The translations under genes were made by a program, and so were the position numbers. Under the pieces are notes generated by a model, which was not told where the DNA came from, searched no databases, and saw nothing but the letters and a program-made list of their open reading frames with translations. From contig JBANDB010000005.1 of the NCBI GenBank assembly GCA_037576215.1, forward strand, positions 1 to 64,000: 64,000 bases of DNA, in the 5' to 3' direction. Position 1 is the first letter of the stretch; each line of letters opens with the position of its first letter. Positions 12,636 to 23,559 of this stretch are shown piece by piece. The stretch comes from Armillaria gallica. Lineage: Eukaryota > Basidiomycota > Agaricomycetes > Agaricales > Physalacriaceae.

Positions 12636-13767
12636 ATGGTACTCCTTGACATTTCTTCATTTCTCCTCCTGCACCTCATCGTGGCGGGACAGCTCTTAAA
12701 TCACACTATCGATGATACGCTCGGGGATGAGCTGACGGGAACCAAAGTACAGTATAGTCCAGACAGTCGGCCTGAGAATGCGAGCGTCCTCGTGTGGACC
12801 AACGCTCTGCGATGCAACGGCTGCGCCATCGCACCGGAAAGGACGTTGGCGATGAACGGCACATGGACTGGGGCGACATACGACTCGTCTCTGGGAAATA
12901 TGAGCGCTGAACTAACGTTTCATGGTAAGGTCCCACATCTTTCAATTGGGATATTTGGAATACTGAATGTTCTGCAGGGTCAGCGATATACATCTACCTG
13001 ATTGTTTCAAACTCCCCCAAAAGCACTGGTTTAGTGAGCGACGTCCTCTGCAATTTTCGGGTGGACGGAGAAATCGTGGGGAGTTATAACCATACTACCG
13101 ATGGGACGAATCACTTTGACTACAACGTTCTAGCCTATAGCAACGCATCTTTGAAGGACGACGATTATACATTCCTCATAGAGACTACGGGGACGCAGTT
13201 ATCATATGTTATTTTTGATTATGCACTATACACGTATTTGCCTCCTGCCTGTCTTCATTTGTTCTCATACCGACTCGTATATGCAGGAACAATCAAGCAT
13301 CTACTACGGATTCGACTACCTCAGATTCCATCAGAGCCTCAAGCAGCTCCGTCTACGTGTCATCATCAATTCCTTCCTCCATAGGTCCTTCATCTTCGGC
13401 AGTGACGTTGTCCACAAAATCAGTCAAAGCATTAGCAGCCGGCATTCCTGTAGGGATCTTGGCGTTGATCATATTTGCCGTTTACCTTGTCGTATACCTT
13501 CGACGACGCCGTCGAAGGGTGAACCGATCCACGAAGCAGTCATTTTTCTCCTTCATTCCACTACTCCGGACAATCCGACAGCCTGATCCTGTTCTACGCA
13601 TCAGCCTCGACGATGAAGACCATTTCCAGGAGTCATTTGCAGCCCAGTTCGTTATTCTCAGGCCACAGAATAAACGATCAGAGGAGCAAGAATCAGTCCG
13701 AGAATCAACTACTTTGTGTTCAGAATCTAGTCCTACGAGTCCTGTACGAGCCGTCGGCGAACACTGA
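12636..13767 (+). CDS. Fungal surface membrane protein, paralogue 2 of 3
   Basis: Exons 12636-12924, 12978-13233 and 13287-13767 give 341 residues; both introns are 53 nt. Signal peptide at 1-19. The ectodomain carries NHTIDDTLGDELTG, YSP, a CNGCAI CxxC motif, MNGTWTGATY and FDYALYT. A Ser-rich stalk precedes a membrane helix near 231-253 (GIPVGILALIIFAVYLVVYL), then six arginines and a tail with SLDDEDHFQESFAAQFV. Sequence homologous to the longer tail of the 19.5-kb paralogue continues past the stop codon, so this copy is probably truncated at its C-terminus. Intron 1 is identical base for base to intron 1 of the 19.5-kb paralogue, although the exons differ by many, often replacement, changes. 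Function is unknown. Confidence 0.8.
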
Positions 13768-14395
13768 GCTTCGCTCGTGCACGATAGAGATCCAGTCGTT
13801 GAAAAGCTACGTCCCAACAAAAGGGATGACTTTCACGATTCGTTGCAATCTCGCGAAATGTTCTGAGGAGGGAACGCTTTTACAACATAGGGAATTCTAA
13901 GAAGGATCGGCGTTATGTATGTTCCATGGGTAGGAATCATATTTGTAGGCCTCTGCACGGCCCTCAGGGTGTCGTCATCATTGACAGCGTTCTAGTGACC
14001 TCCACTGGGTTCTCATTTCGTTCTCAGTCAGGTATGACACCGATATCACATTTTGTTTTCCCGCCCATCTCTCCCATGGTATATGTTTTATCTATTTCCA
14101 GTTATAGTTATAGTTATATTGCAGTCGAGTTTCGTTCTTTGGATGTACTTCTAGCAGCTCTCTCGAGTCTCTCCACTCGTCGCCAATCCACTTCTTTTTC
14201 CACTTCGGCAGGTATCCTGCTATTCATTCGTTTCGTTGCCGTTTCATTATAAAAATCTGCAAGTAGCAGAGGCCTTGCAAGTTCTCCACCCTAGCATGAA
14301 ACTGACTGTGAGGCAATTTTGTTGTAGCAAACATTTTACTCGGGGTGATCCGCGGATATGAATCTCCCTCATATGCGCACAGCTTCTTCGTCTCA

Positions 14396-14450
14396 GGGAT
14401 TTAGTGTGATAGTTGTCACAGCAGCCCGGGGTTCAATTCCCCGGTACCCC
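14396..14450 (+). repeat. tRNA-like sequence without anticodon arm (F1)
   Basis: A D-arm-like GTG...CAC hairpin is followed after only about 10 bases by a strong T-arm (CCGGGG-TTCAATT-CCCCGG) and GTACCCCA. The A box (TAGTGTGATAG) and B box (GGTTCAATTCC) are present, but there is no room for an anticodon stem. It lies in the duplicated block equivalent to the longer tRNA-like sequence at 20861. Confidence 0.5.
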
Positions 14451-16168
14451 AATGATTGGTGTCACTGGCACAGATAGGTTTAGCTTTAACGAGGAAAGGG
14501 TTATTAAAATATTCTCTTCCTACAGTTTCAGAAGGGAAAGTACCTACATGTTTTTAGCAAGAGGCTAGAGATACCAGCCGTTGAATCCTTCTTTGTTATT
14601 CGATTCAGCCTACTCTTGGGGTTTGATTCCCAGAGCTCTGCAAGAAAGCGTTTATGGCCAGGAGCCATACTGGAGAGAATGTCGATGTTCGGCTCCTCCT
14701 CTCCACGTCGACCGGCGTTTTACTAACGAGGTCGATTCCTGTTCATACACATCCTCCTTGAGCTTGGAATAATGAGTAAGACGATCAAATAAGCCTTTGG
14801 CATTCGTTGTACATGGATAGTGGAGTAGTAATATCACCCAGCACTCCTCGGAGGTTCGAATCCTCGTCTCCATGATTCTGTGTTATCTGATTTCGTCTTT
14901 TTCTTCTTTCCTGATAAGTAGTCTCGGCGTTTACATAGGTGATATTGAGCAGTGAACTTAGTGCTTTCTAAGAAGGCTTGGCCCGAAATGGGTGTAGCAC
15001 GCTCTTGGAATGAAAACGAGTTTGAAGCCAGACTGTATGTCCGTCTCTTCTCTCCCGCATCTTTGATTACACTGGCGACTCGGAAAGCTCAGAAAGAGGA
15101 GAAAGCTGGGAAATACCTACGCGACCCCGAGATAGCTTTTGAATATGAACCCAGTAAGGGATTGAGGCAAGCAAATGCCGAAGGAGAGGGAGAGGAAACG
15201 ACGAGACATAATACCATTGAGGGAAGTGGAGGGTGAATAAGAGGTATTTCGATGGTGTGTTCAAATCCTGGTATAAAGGAGGGATGCATTGGAAGCTGAA
15301 CCGTTCGTGTGACGGGCGTCGACGCCATGAGAAGAAACTGTTTTAAGATTAAACGAGAGCGCCAAGCGAGGGATCTCGATCAACTGTAACGGTTATGGAA
15401 AGCGGTCGGTATGATCTGTGGCAGCGTTTATTCTGATGAGGCGCGCCCTTATTAGCTGGAGGCAAGTACAGCAAGGTATATTTTGATACGAGCGGTTTCA
15501 ATTTCTCGGGATCACGGATTCAGGGTTAGACTCCTCCTCAGAGTCAAAAAGCCTCGATTTTTAAATGCTCAGAGTATGGGCCATGGGTACATCACTCGAA
15601 CTCCTCTCCACTCTAATAGGATTTCCTTACTGGCAGACGCCACGAGCCCAGAAAGCATGGACATGGAGTAGTAATATCACCCTTCCACAAAAGCTAGCCT
15701 TTCCTCGGCACTGAGTGTGAGATCATCAACATTTTGATTGTTGCGTGACCCTTCCGATGTCGCTAAAATGTCCATCCTCTAGAGCCGTTATCAAAGACAC
15801 AAGTACCGAAGTCGACATTGTACGAAGCATAAAGAAATTTTGCATGCAAGAACCTGAAGTTCTCACTGACATGAAAAAAGGGTTCTTGGGCTGTGATAGA
15901 AGGTTGACTTGGCCTAACAGGAACGTGGAAAAGGAGGAAGTGCACGAGACCCAGGTATGTGTGACTCAAGCCTGTGGCGTCAAGAAATCTTGGACTCGAA
16001 ATAGGCATCCGATGGATGTGATAGCTCAGATACAGGAGCGTAAAGCGCGGACGAGGTCATGTGGAGAGGAAAAAGAGAGAGAGGTTGTGTTACAGGAAAT
16101 GAGACGCAATACCGTCTAAGAAGAGCTTTGACTCTTGATGGGAAGGCGGCATTTGTACGGTGGAGCTC
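14451..16168. other. Region with tRNA-like fragments, no gene recognised
   Basis: Besides the element at 14812, it holds partial family A pieces: a B-box/3' end at about 14675-14708, a fragment at 15580-15613, and an A-box half at 15658-15690 (ACATGGAGTAGTAATATCAC). A 124-codon plus-strand frame at 15745-16119 has no motif that I recognise and is not called. Confidence 0.4.
14812..14874 (+). repeat. tRNA-like element, family A (A1)
   Basis: 63 bases closed by a perfect 6-bp stem (CATGGA/TCCATG). It contains GTAGTAATATCAC, an A-box-like D-arm, and GAGGTTCGAATCCTC, a B-box T-arm. The two arms are joined by about 10 bases instead of an anticodon arm. Confidence 0.55.
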
Positions 16169-16270
16169 TACTGTCCTATTTCGATCAATTCGAATGTCAC
16201 ATGTCTCAGAAGGGTCATTCGTATTCGGAAAATGATCCCTTGTCACAGGTCACACAGGTCCCATTCGAGC

Positions 16271-17268
16271 TAGTGTTGCCGTGGCGCGGCTAAATATGGC
16301 GCGCTGGCCGAGCCGAGCCACAATAAGCCTAGCCGAGCCGTAAATTCGGCTCACGGCGAAAAAGAGCTTGAAGCCGAGTTCAAGCCGGCGCACGTGGCTT
16401 GCGCTCGGCTTCGCCATGGCCGAATGCCAAATTAGGAGAGCAGATGTGTCATGTCCTTTCCTTCGTCGTTGTACCTCCATCTTCATCCGTACAACCCGGA
16501 ATCCCTTTTGTTACTCTATAGCCTCACAATATATATGTTTTCAGCCTATGCTCTACATGTGTGACCCTTCCATTCTGCTTGACTGCAGCCACAGCTGCCT
16601 GTTAAACCAACTCCAAGGCCTTGAGGATGATGGCAAGTAAAATGGGCATGAATTTTACAGTGATGGTGCGCAACTTATCTACTGTACATGCGGTTGAGTT
16701 AATTTCCATATTTTAACCTCCCGTTTTCTTTGTAACCATCATTTCTGAGGACATGTACGATTGAGCTTCGCAAAGGTTGAGTTTCTTATGTTCATAATAA
16801 TCAATGTCATTATCCAACATTATTGCTTGTATTTGCTCTTGATGTCCTGCCGAATCAAACATATCAGAATGAGTTTTTCTAGTGCGAAAGAGGCACAACG
16901 AAAATGACTAAGCCGGAAGCAATAGAAGCACTTCTGATGTTGAAGTTTTCCATTTGGGGACTCAGGTTTACACATGGCATGGATGAGGAAGCACAGCTAC
17001 AGGAACTGGAAGAGCTAATTGGCCATCAGACACCTGTTCCAGAGGATGTGCACACATTTATTAAGTCGCTAGAAGGTGAACTCAGATAGTATTGTCGTTT
17101 TGTAATTAATTTCCTTTTATGATGACGCGCCGTGGCCTGCGCCTTTAGCCGACTAGGCCGAGCCGTAGCCGCATCTAAATTTATGGCTCGGCTCGGCTCG
17201 GCTTATAAAATTTCCAAAGCCGTCATTGGCCGAGCCGCGCTGGGTTTCGCCGCGCCACGGCAACACTA
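16271..17268 (+). mobile_element. hAT transposon, internally deleted
   Basis: Perfect 20-bp terminal inverted repeats (TAGTGTTGCCGTGGCGCGGC at 16271-16290 and its complement at 17249-17268) with an 8-bp target duplication ATTCGAGC (16263-16270 and 17269-17276), the hallmark of hAT elements. Subterminal GGCTCGGC motifs crowd both ends (about 16310-16410 and 17140-17240), the kind of site that hAT transposases bind. At 998 bp it lacks a full transposase and must depend on one in trans. Confidence 0.9.
16815..17089 (+). pseudogene. hAT transposase C-terminal (hATC) remnant
   Basis: Plus-strand frames read LDVLP, then SSAKE after a frame change, then EAIEALLMLKFSI and a stop at 17089. This order (LP...FSSAKE...EALLMLKFS) is that of the C-terminal dimerisation region of hAT transposases. 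A frameshift or stop near 16880-16905 breaks it, and the catalytic N-terminal part is absent. It lies between the hAT inverted repeats in the expected orientation, which supports the assignment. A spliced joint across the break is not excluded. Confidence 0.65.
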
Positions 17269-17597
17269 ATTCGAGCAGGTTTAGCGGTCACAAATACCAA
17301 AAAGTCCTATTATTGGTAATTTTTGGCCAAAATGGCCACAAATTACAAAAATTTCTTCTCCGGGCCCATATTATGCTAATTTACCTCGCCTTGATCAGCA
17401 GGATATGTAAGAGATATGTACCAAATCATTCAAGCACACTGTCACCTATTCGGATTTTGTCCGAATGTCACTGTCCCAGAAGAGCTATTCGGTCATTCGA
17501 ACTGGTCCCAGAAGGTCACGCGTCACAGGCCATTCGAATTGATTCAAATAGGACAGTATACGAACCCTGCCATCCCAGGCTTGCCTAGGGAAAACCG

Positions 17598-17930
17598 ACT
17601 GAGTACATAAAGGTGCGTTGTCTTGCGTCTTATGAGGAGGCGTGTATTGAACTTAAAGGCCACCTAGTCATCATGGCGTCATCGATGCGGCCGCTCATAC
17701 CATCCCGAGCAGGAGATGCATAAGAAGGGATTGACAGATTCGTCACGCTATCCTCGCCTCCCACTCCTTGGGCAGCTGCTCCGCCTCCACTCCCCCAGTT
17801 CGACTCACCCCGCTCATCAGATACAGAGTTCGGCGCCTTTGTACCTGTCTAAGGCCCGTTAGCGGCTGTGCCATTCTCAAAAGCGCGCAGGAGCGAAATA
17901 AGCAGGAAGTGCTGGATGAGCCACTAGTAG
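17598..17930 (+). pseudogene. OXR1-like N-terminal fragment P1
   Basis: Starts with the same leader as the intact gene (TACATAAAGGTGCG, then GAGGCGTGTATTGAA) and an ATG at 17673 (MASSM, then PLIPS). It continues with IDRF, SSPPTP and DTEFGAFVPV, interrupted by stops, and jumps to QERNK with VLDE before similarity ends near 17930. It corresponds to roughly the first 110 residues of the gene at 28189 with an internal deletion. No TLDc domain follows. Confidence 0.7.
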
Positions 17931-19480
17931 TGCGCATGGACATATCGCTAGTTTATTGCCAGTCTCCCATAAACCCTTTTCATGATAGGATGGGCTCTTG
18001 TCAAGGAATGATTAGGGATAAGCGCCCATTTTTTCCTGTTTTCTCTTCTATTACTGACGTTATTTTGATGCTTTGGGTAGATTAGCGTACTTTGTGCTTT
18101 GTCTAGCTCCCGAGCATAAGAAAGTCGTTGCGAAACCAGAGCCCTAGGCTGATCGCGAGCCCGGCCGTACAGTACTTGTCCGAACAAGTTACTGTCATTG
18201 TGGATATTATGTCGGCACTCTGCTCGCTGGAATAATATTCCTTCTCAGCTACGGGTACTATTTCTTTCTTCATCACAAACTGTCATATTTTGAAGCGCTT
18301 GAAGTTCGCAATCGAGTGACTCTCATTGATATGTTTACCTCTCAGGACGGGGAATTTTTGTTCGGGGATGACTCATCACACACGTAGTCCAACTCTTCTT
18401 CAAACGATACACACTGCTCAGTTCCGGCCAGTTCCGGCGCGTATTTCGAAACTGATGGGCCGATAATCTCTAAATTTATCAATCAGCAGCCCTAGATGAT
18501 TACCAACTGCTCTAGCGGTTGTCTAGCAGCGCCTCGTCGACGACGGGAAAGATGAGTTGCTTCGTATCCAGTTGGCTTTGGAACCGCACTACGATTATCG
18601 AATGTGAAGTGTCACAGAACTAAACGTAGCCATTCTATTAACTAGGAGCCTTAGATCGGATCGTCATTCCGGACCTTCAATCTCGGCCATTTGCAGCAAA
18701 GATCAGGATGATACCTCCTGATTGCGTATGTATCTCTACCCCAAAATCATGATCCTTATTATAGCTTACCTGTGCGAACCTAACTCAGTGTCTGCCCAGC
18801 AAACATATTCGGCGAAATGCCAGCGGTGAGTTGATTTCGTTACTCGCACTCTTCTATACCAATAATCTCATCATGATGTCTCGACTGAGGCAACCTACTG
18901 ATCGGGATGTAGCTACGGTGCATCTTTCGTCGGTTAAGCTAGCAGCTGTTTTCTACATCTTCGCTCGTGTTCACCTTTTGGCTATTCCCCGTCTTCCTTT
19001 TCTCTTTTTCCTCAGCGTCTTGCGACGACCTGCTATGATAGAGACCAGGACCATGGGAAAGCTTCCTTCGTTCGCATGACTTTAATTTGTCAGTCAGATC
19101 AATATGCCGCGAACGAAACCTATTTTTCTTCCTTAAACTATCCTGCCAGTCGTCTCTTATCAGCTATATAGCCTCTCAATACTTCCGATGACACGGTGTC
19201 GCTAGATGAGTCGATTCTTACCGACAAACCCAGAGTCTGATTAGGGTCTATATCCTGTACAACAGATTATCAGCACGTTTTGAACGGAAAAAAGACCTGG
19301 GCGCTACTGTGATCGGATATTCTTGCACTTTATTAGCAATATCACTTCTGAGATCTTATGATCAAGTATCAGGACTGGCCTTGCCGCGCAGTTGCCATGG
19401 TTTCTACCCTAAGCCAGTGCTATCCTGTCAATAGTTAAAACGAGGGCAATCTTGCCACACCCGTCATCTATGCTCGTACT

Positions 19481-20745
19481 ATGGAACTCCTCGCCATCTT
19501 GCCATTTCTCCTCCTGCACCTCACCGTGGCGGGACAGCTCATAAACCACACTATCGATGATACGCTCGGGGATGAGCTGACTGGATTCAAAGTACAGTAT
19601 AGTCCGTACAGTCAGCCCTCGAATGCGAGCGCGCTCGTGTGGAAGAACGCTCTTCAATGCAGCGACTGCGCCATTGTACCGGATCGTTCGTCAGCGATGA
19701 ACGACACATGGACCAGTGCGACATACTTCTCGTCTCTGGGAAATATGAGCGCCGAACTAACGTTTCATGGTAAGGTCCCACATCTTTCAATTGGGATATT
19801 TGGAATACTGAATGTTCTGCAGGGTCAGCGATATACATTTACCTGATTGTTTCAAACTACCCACAAAGCACTGGATTAGTGAGCGATGTCATCTGTGATT
19901 TTCGGATGGATGGAGAGATCATGGGGAGTTATAACCATATGACCGATGGGACGTATCGCTTTGAATACAACGTTCTGGCCTATAACAACACAGCTTTGAA
20001 TGACGACGATCATACATTCCTCATAGAGACTACAGGGACGCAGTCATCATACATTATTTTTGATTATGCACTATACACGTACATACATCCTTTCCCTTTA
20101 TTTGCGCTACTACTGATGCGTATATGTAGGAACAGTCAAGCATCTGTCACGGGTCCGACTTCACAAAGTCCAGGGTCAACTGCGTCAGAATCTTTCGGGA
20201 CTTCACGCAGCTCCGTCTATGTCTCATCATCAAGTTCTTCCTCCCTAGGTCCATCATCTTCGGCAGTGCCGCAGTCCCCGCATTCAGTAAAAGCATTGAC
20301 AGCCGGCATTACGGTAGGGGTCTCGGCATTGATAATATTCGCTGTATCACTTGTCTTATATATTCGTCGACGCCGTCGAAGGGTGAACGAATCCTCCACG
20401 CTGGAAATAGAGACGCAGCCCCGTTGCTCCTTTCCTCCATTGACTCGGGCAATCCAACAGCCTGCTCCTATTCTAGGCATCAGCCTCGATGACGAAGACC
20501 ATTTCCAGGAATCATTCGCAGCCCAGTTCGTTACTCCAAGGCCACGGAGTAAACATTTAGAAGGGGAGGAATTGTACAGAGAATCCACTCTAACGAGGCC
20601 TGCGGGAGACATCATCGAGAGAAGAGCATCAGTCGTGCACAATAGAGATTTGGTCGTTGAAGAGCTACATCCCAACGGAAGGGACGATTTTTCACTATCT
20701 ACTGCAATATCGCGAAGTGTTCTTATAAGCGAGTGGTTTTATTGA
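19481..20745 (+). CDS. Fungal surface membrane protein, paralogue 3 of 3
   Basis: Exons 19481-19769, 19823-20078 and 20130-20745 give 386 residues; introns are 53 and 51 nt. Signal peptide at 1-19. The ectodomain has NHTIDDTLGDELTG, CSDCAI, a stretch MNDTWTSATY in place of the usual MNGTWTGATY, and FDYALYT. A Ser-rich stalk leads to a membrane helix near 240-260 (VGVSALIIFAVSLVLYI), six arginines and a 120-residue tail with SLDDEDHFQESFAAQFV. Intron 2 is a multiple of three and has no stop in frame, so its retention would add 17 mostly hydrophobic residues between ectodomain and stalk. This is the longest of the three paralogues and probably closest to the full-length form. Function is unknown. 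Confidence 0.8.
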
Positions 20746-20860
20746 AAGAAAGAGTCCTCTTCTTCGCTGGAAATACATACGAGCTCACCAAATTTCATGT
20801 CGCCCTCGTCGGTCTTCCTTAATCGAAAATAACTTCGTAGTTCCAGGAAAAACTTTAGAC

Positions 20861-20949
20861 TTGGGAGTGGGACAGAGTGGAACGATAGGCATTACCTCGG
20901 ATCCTGACCGTTCTGATGGCAGCCCGGGGTTCGATTCCTCGTATCCCAA
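20861..20949 (+). repeat. Degenerate full-length tRNA-like sequence (F2)
   Basis: 89 bases closed by TTGGGA/TCCCAA. The A-box-like GGGACAGAGTGG and T-arm CGGGGTTCGATTCCTCG are clear, and the interval is long enough for an anticodon arm (CTCGGATCCTGACCG region), but its stem is poorly paired. It is best read as a tRNA pseudogene; isotype cannot be assigned safely. Confidence 0.45.
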
Positions 20950-21199
20950 TAATCGACGTCTGTTAGTTTTAGTGCTGACGACGGCGACAATCAGCTGTCC
21001 GGTCCGACGTTGTTAGTGGGGGGAAATCTGGCACTACCCAAATGGTTTGGACAAGCCATGTTGCAGCTAGAGCGTAGTGCTTGATACGTGCAGTTCAATC
21101 TCTGGCTCTATTCAATTCAGCCCTCCGTATTCTTCGGGCTTGATTCCCAGATCTCAGACCAGGGAACCGCTTCCAGATAATTCTCGGGTGTCAGATTGA

Positions 21200-21253
21200 A
21201 GATGGGTAAATGAAAACTGACAATGTCGAGGTTCGACTCCTCTTCTCAACATG
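21200..21253 (+). repeat. tRNA-like fragment, family A
   Basis: The 3' part (AATGTCGAGGTTCGACTCC, then TCTTCTCAACATG) matches the T-arm and 3' end of family A; the D-arm is degraded. Confidence 0.4.
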
Positions 21254-21358
21254 TCAGGAGCATCGCCTTACTTTTTATTGGAGAGACTAGCTCCGGCTCA
21301 CATCCGTTCCCTGAGCTTGTTGTAGCCTGATCAGACCCTCCTATCTGAATTCCGTTGG

Positions 21359-21419
21359 ACATGGGTAGTGCAATGGTAATATCACTCAGCACTCAAGGTT
21401 CGACTCCTCTTCTCCACGT
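21359..21419 (+). repeat. tRNA-like element, family A (A2)
   Basis: 61 bases with ACATGG/CCACGT ends (5 of 6 paired), D-arm GTG...CAC around CAATGGTAATAT, and AAGGTTCGACTCCTC. No anticodon arm. Confidence 0.55.
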
Positions 21420-21420
21420 G

Positions 21421-22079
21421 GATTGATTCTGATCTGCTTTTTACCAGATGAGCTAAGCCCCTGCCATTTTCTGCTTTGAGCAAGTAAACTCAGCGAACGG
21501 TGGAAATATATAGAGCCTACATAAGTGCATTTTCTCCCATTCACAGATTCCACGTAGAGAGATTGGTAATTTAAAGGGACAGTCACTGAATTTCGCCTCT
21601 CGCTTCGCTCGAGAATGTTTGTTGCCACCTCCCTGACCCGTCTTACTGAAGAATAAAAACGGGGTTCAAGTTGAGCTGTGTATCTGTCGTTTCGCTACCC
21701 GTATTATTGATCGGACTAATAGAGAGAGATGCTTGCGAAAAGAATAGAGTCGAGTTCTGTCGACATCTGGGGCACAGGAGCCTAGAAGAAAAGAAGACAT
21801 TAAGATGCCCTCGAAAGCAAAAAATCAATCAAGTACACCATTCCTCTAGCATAAAAAGGTGTCAATTGCATGGATCGACCATGTATGTAAGGAGGAATCG
21901 AACCCCCTCCATCCATCAGTCGCAAAGTGCACTCCAGCGCTGCATGAAAAACCGATCATGATGTAAAACGACAACGCGAACTCCTTCATCTTTCGATTCA
22001 TACAAAGAGGCCCTAATCCTTACGAACATACTGGAGGTTTGAGGGAGGAAGTGCACGTAATTAAAAATACTTGAAATTT
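21421..22079. other. Intergenic with one tRNA-like element
   Basis: Apart from the minus-strand family B element at 21881-21944, no gene or repeat was recognised. Confidence 0.4.
21881..21944 (-). repeat. tRNA-like element, family B (B1)
   Basis: The minus strand reads TGCAGCGCTGGAG, a degraded D-loop, then GGGGGTTCGATTCCTCC and TTACATACAT. The flank AAAGGTGTCAATTG is shared with the element at 25138, so the two loci are related. Confidence 0.5.
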
Positions 22080-22489
22080 ACTTGTGGCGATCAGAGCAAA
22101 CAAGAGTATACAACTCGTCTTTACCTCCGACACGATGATCCCACTGCTACCATCGACGCTACATTGCACGGAATATACGGATCCTGCTGTCAGGCTCGCC
22201 CGACGCCTGAACCAAAAGACAACGACTCTGCGGAACTCGTTTCCGGGACTGGGGAGATTGACCTAGGCTCATCGCTGCAAAGACAGGGTTCCGTCAGTGG
22301 GGCATTGAAGCAACGGTGCGTCCAATCTAACGACGATATAGCCTCTCTGAGAGTGCTTTATACTCAGAGCAGGCTCGGTAGTACGCGACCGAAGACGGAC
22401 AGAGGCAGATGATTGAATTGGGTTGAATACATAAAGGTGCGTTCCTTATGTCTTACGAGGAGGCGTGTATTGAAAGCTACACAGTCGTC
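22080..22489 (+). repeat. Duplicated 5' flank of OXR1-like genes, SD2 copy 1
   Basis: Matches 27790-28188 upstream of the intact gene, from GTGGCGATCAGAGCAAACAA to the TACATAAAGGTGCG leader. The duplication therefore carried the upstream region as well as coding sequence. Confidence 0.65.
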
Positions 22490-23165
22490 ATGGCGTCATC
22501 AATACCAGCGCAACATGCTGAAGAATGGATCGACAGATTCGCTACGTTGTTCTCGCTACTCATGTCTCGGGCATCTCCCACCAGGTCGACTCGCCCCGCT
22601 TCCCAGACATTGAGTTTAGCGCGTTCGTGTTCGCTACTGTTCACGTTCCTCACTCATAGGACCCGCTAGCAACGATGACCTTCTTGCATGTGGATACAGA
22701 GTCGATCACCAACCACGCGTTCTCCAAAAAGGCAAAATCCGCGTAGGGGCGGAATAAGCGCGATGTGTTGGGCGAGCTACATCGGAACGAGGATGATCCT
22801 TAGTTCCGGGACAAGCAGCCATCACTGGACTTGGATATCTGGATCTTGACGATTAATTTTCCACCAACAAAACGTCGAGTATCTCATCGTCGCTCCTAGC
22901 TACTGCATCGTCATCTCGGCATCGCCATTCTCCACTCTCGCGCGGGCCGACTCTCTCTCTCGGGCGGTTCCAGCACCCGCGATAGCCTCTACCTCCATAC
23001 TTCATCCGTCTTATCGCCCATCGCCTACTCGCAGACGCTTCCATCACGGTGGATGAGCGGCCCGCCACCCACCATCCTCTCCCTTGCACGTGCCAGTCTC
23101 GATGCCCTCTTTGATCAACACGTCAACCGACCACTTCCACACTCAGTCTTCCCAGTGGAAACATC
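22490..23165 (+). pseudogene. OXR1-like N-terminal pseudogene P2
   Basis: ATG at 22490 (MASSIPA, then EEWIDRFATLFS) follows the intact gene, then loses frame. Downstream matches to residues up to about 240 are scattered over three frames with stops and small deletions; recognisable pieces include the RNK, SSSRH and LPSRW regions. From about 23165 the sequence leaves the gene, and the TLDc exons are absent. The unrelated tail (23170-23270) reappears in the minus-strand copy at 43.4 kb, which shows that the two broken copies share a breakpoint. Confidence 0.7.
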
Positions 23166-23559
23166 ATTCACCATCGAGAGAAATCCGAGTTTCGTACACT
23201 TCTGGTTCCGTTCTTTCAATTATAGTGATGACTCGCGGAAAATACCTTACCGTTTCCATCCCACACTCTGAAACGTTTATAGTCACTCAACTAGCTCATA
23301 GGCCGTGTCTTTGGGGAAATACAGACTAATTTTTACTAACACGCTGGTCGACAGCCGTCAGTGCATCAAATAATGGCTCGAGAACTCGCCATTCGACGAT
23401 ATCTTGCCACCAAGGCACCCCAGAGGCATATTAATGAAGGTCGTGGAATGTCATGGGGTGCTCCTCGACGGCACGAGCCTCTCTATTCGAATCTCCCTTA
23501 CGTTTCATGCCGTAAATTTTCGATAGAACCTGGTTGACTCGGTCTTTGAGCAAGTCGTT

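Larger units (their letters stand above)
11220..14905. repeat. Segmental duplication SD1, left copy
   Basis: Sequence from about 11220 to 14905 aligns by eye, with small gaps, to about 17945-21420. Shared landmarks in order are the GATTAGCGTACTT-like segment, ATTTATCAATCAGC, AGCAGCGCCTCGTCG, a CATCTATG segment before the start codon, the whole three-exon membrane protein gene, a GCAGCCCGGGGTTC tRNA-like sequence and a family A tRNA-like element. Divergence is substantial outside intron 1 of the gene, so the duplication is not very recent. Confidence 0.65.
16171..17556. mobile_element. Mariner-like MITE interrupted by a hAT element
   Basis: Inverted ends (left 16171 onward, CTGTCCTATTTCGATCAATT; right ending at 17556 as AATTGATTCAAATAGGACAG) match at 26 of 28 positions and are flanked by TA (16169-16170 and 17557-17558). 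Removing the nested 998-bp hAT and its 8-bp duplication leaves about 380 bp without coding capacity. The outer element is therefore the older insertion. Confidence 0.65.
17945..21420. repeat. Segmental duplication SD1, right copy
   Basis: Partner of 11220-14905, same orientation and about 6.7 kb further inward. It includes the third membrane-protein paralogue, the tRNA-like sequence at 20861 and the family A element at 21359. Confidence 0.65.

Noticed and set aside
15745..16119. 124-codon plus-strand frame
   Set aside because: No motif, no homologous sequence in the window, and it is flanked by repeats.
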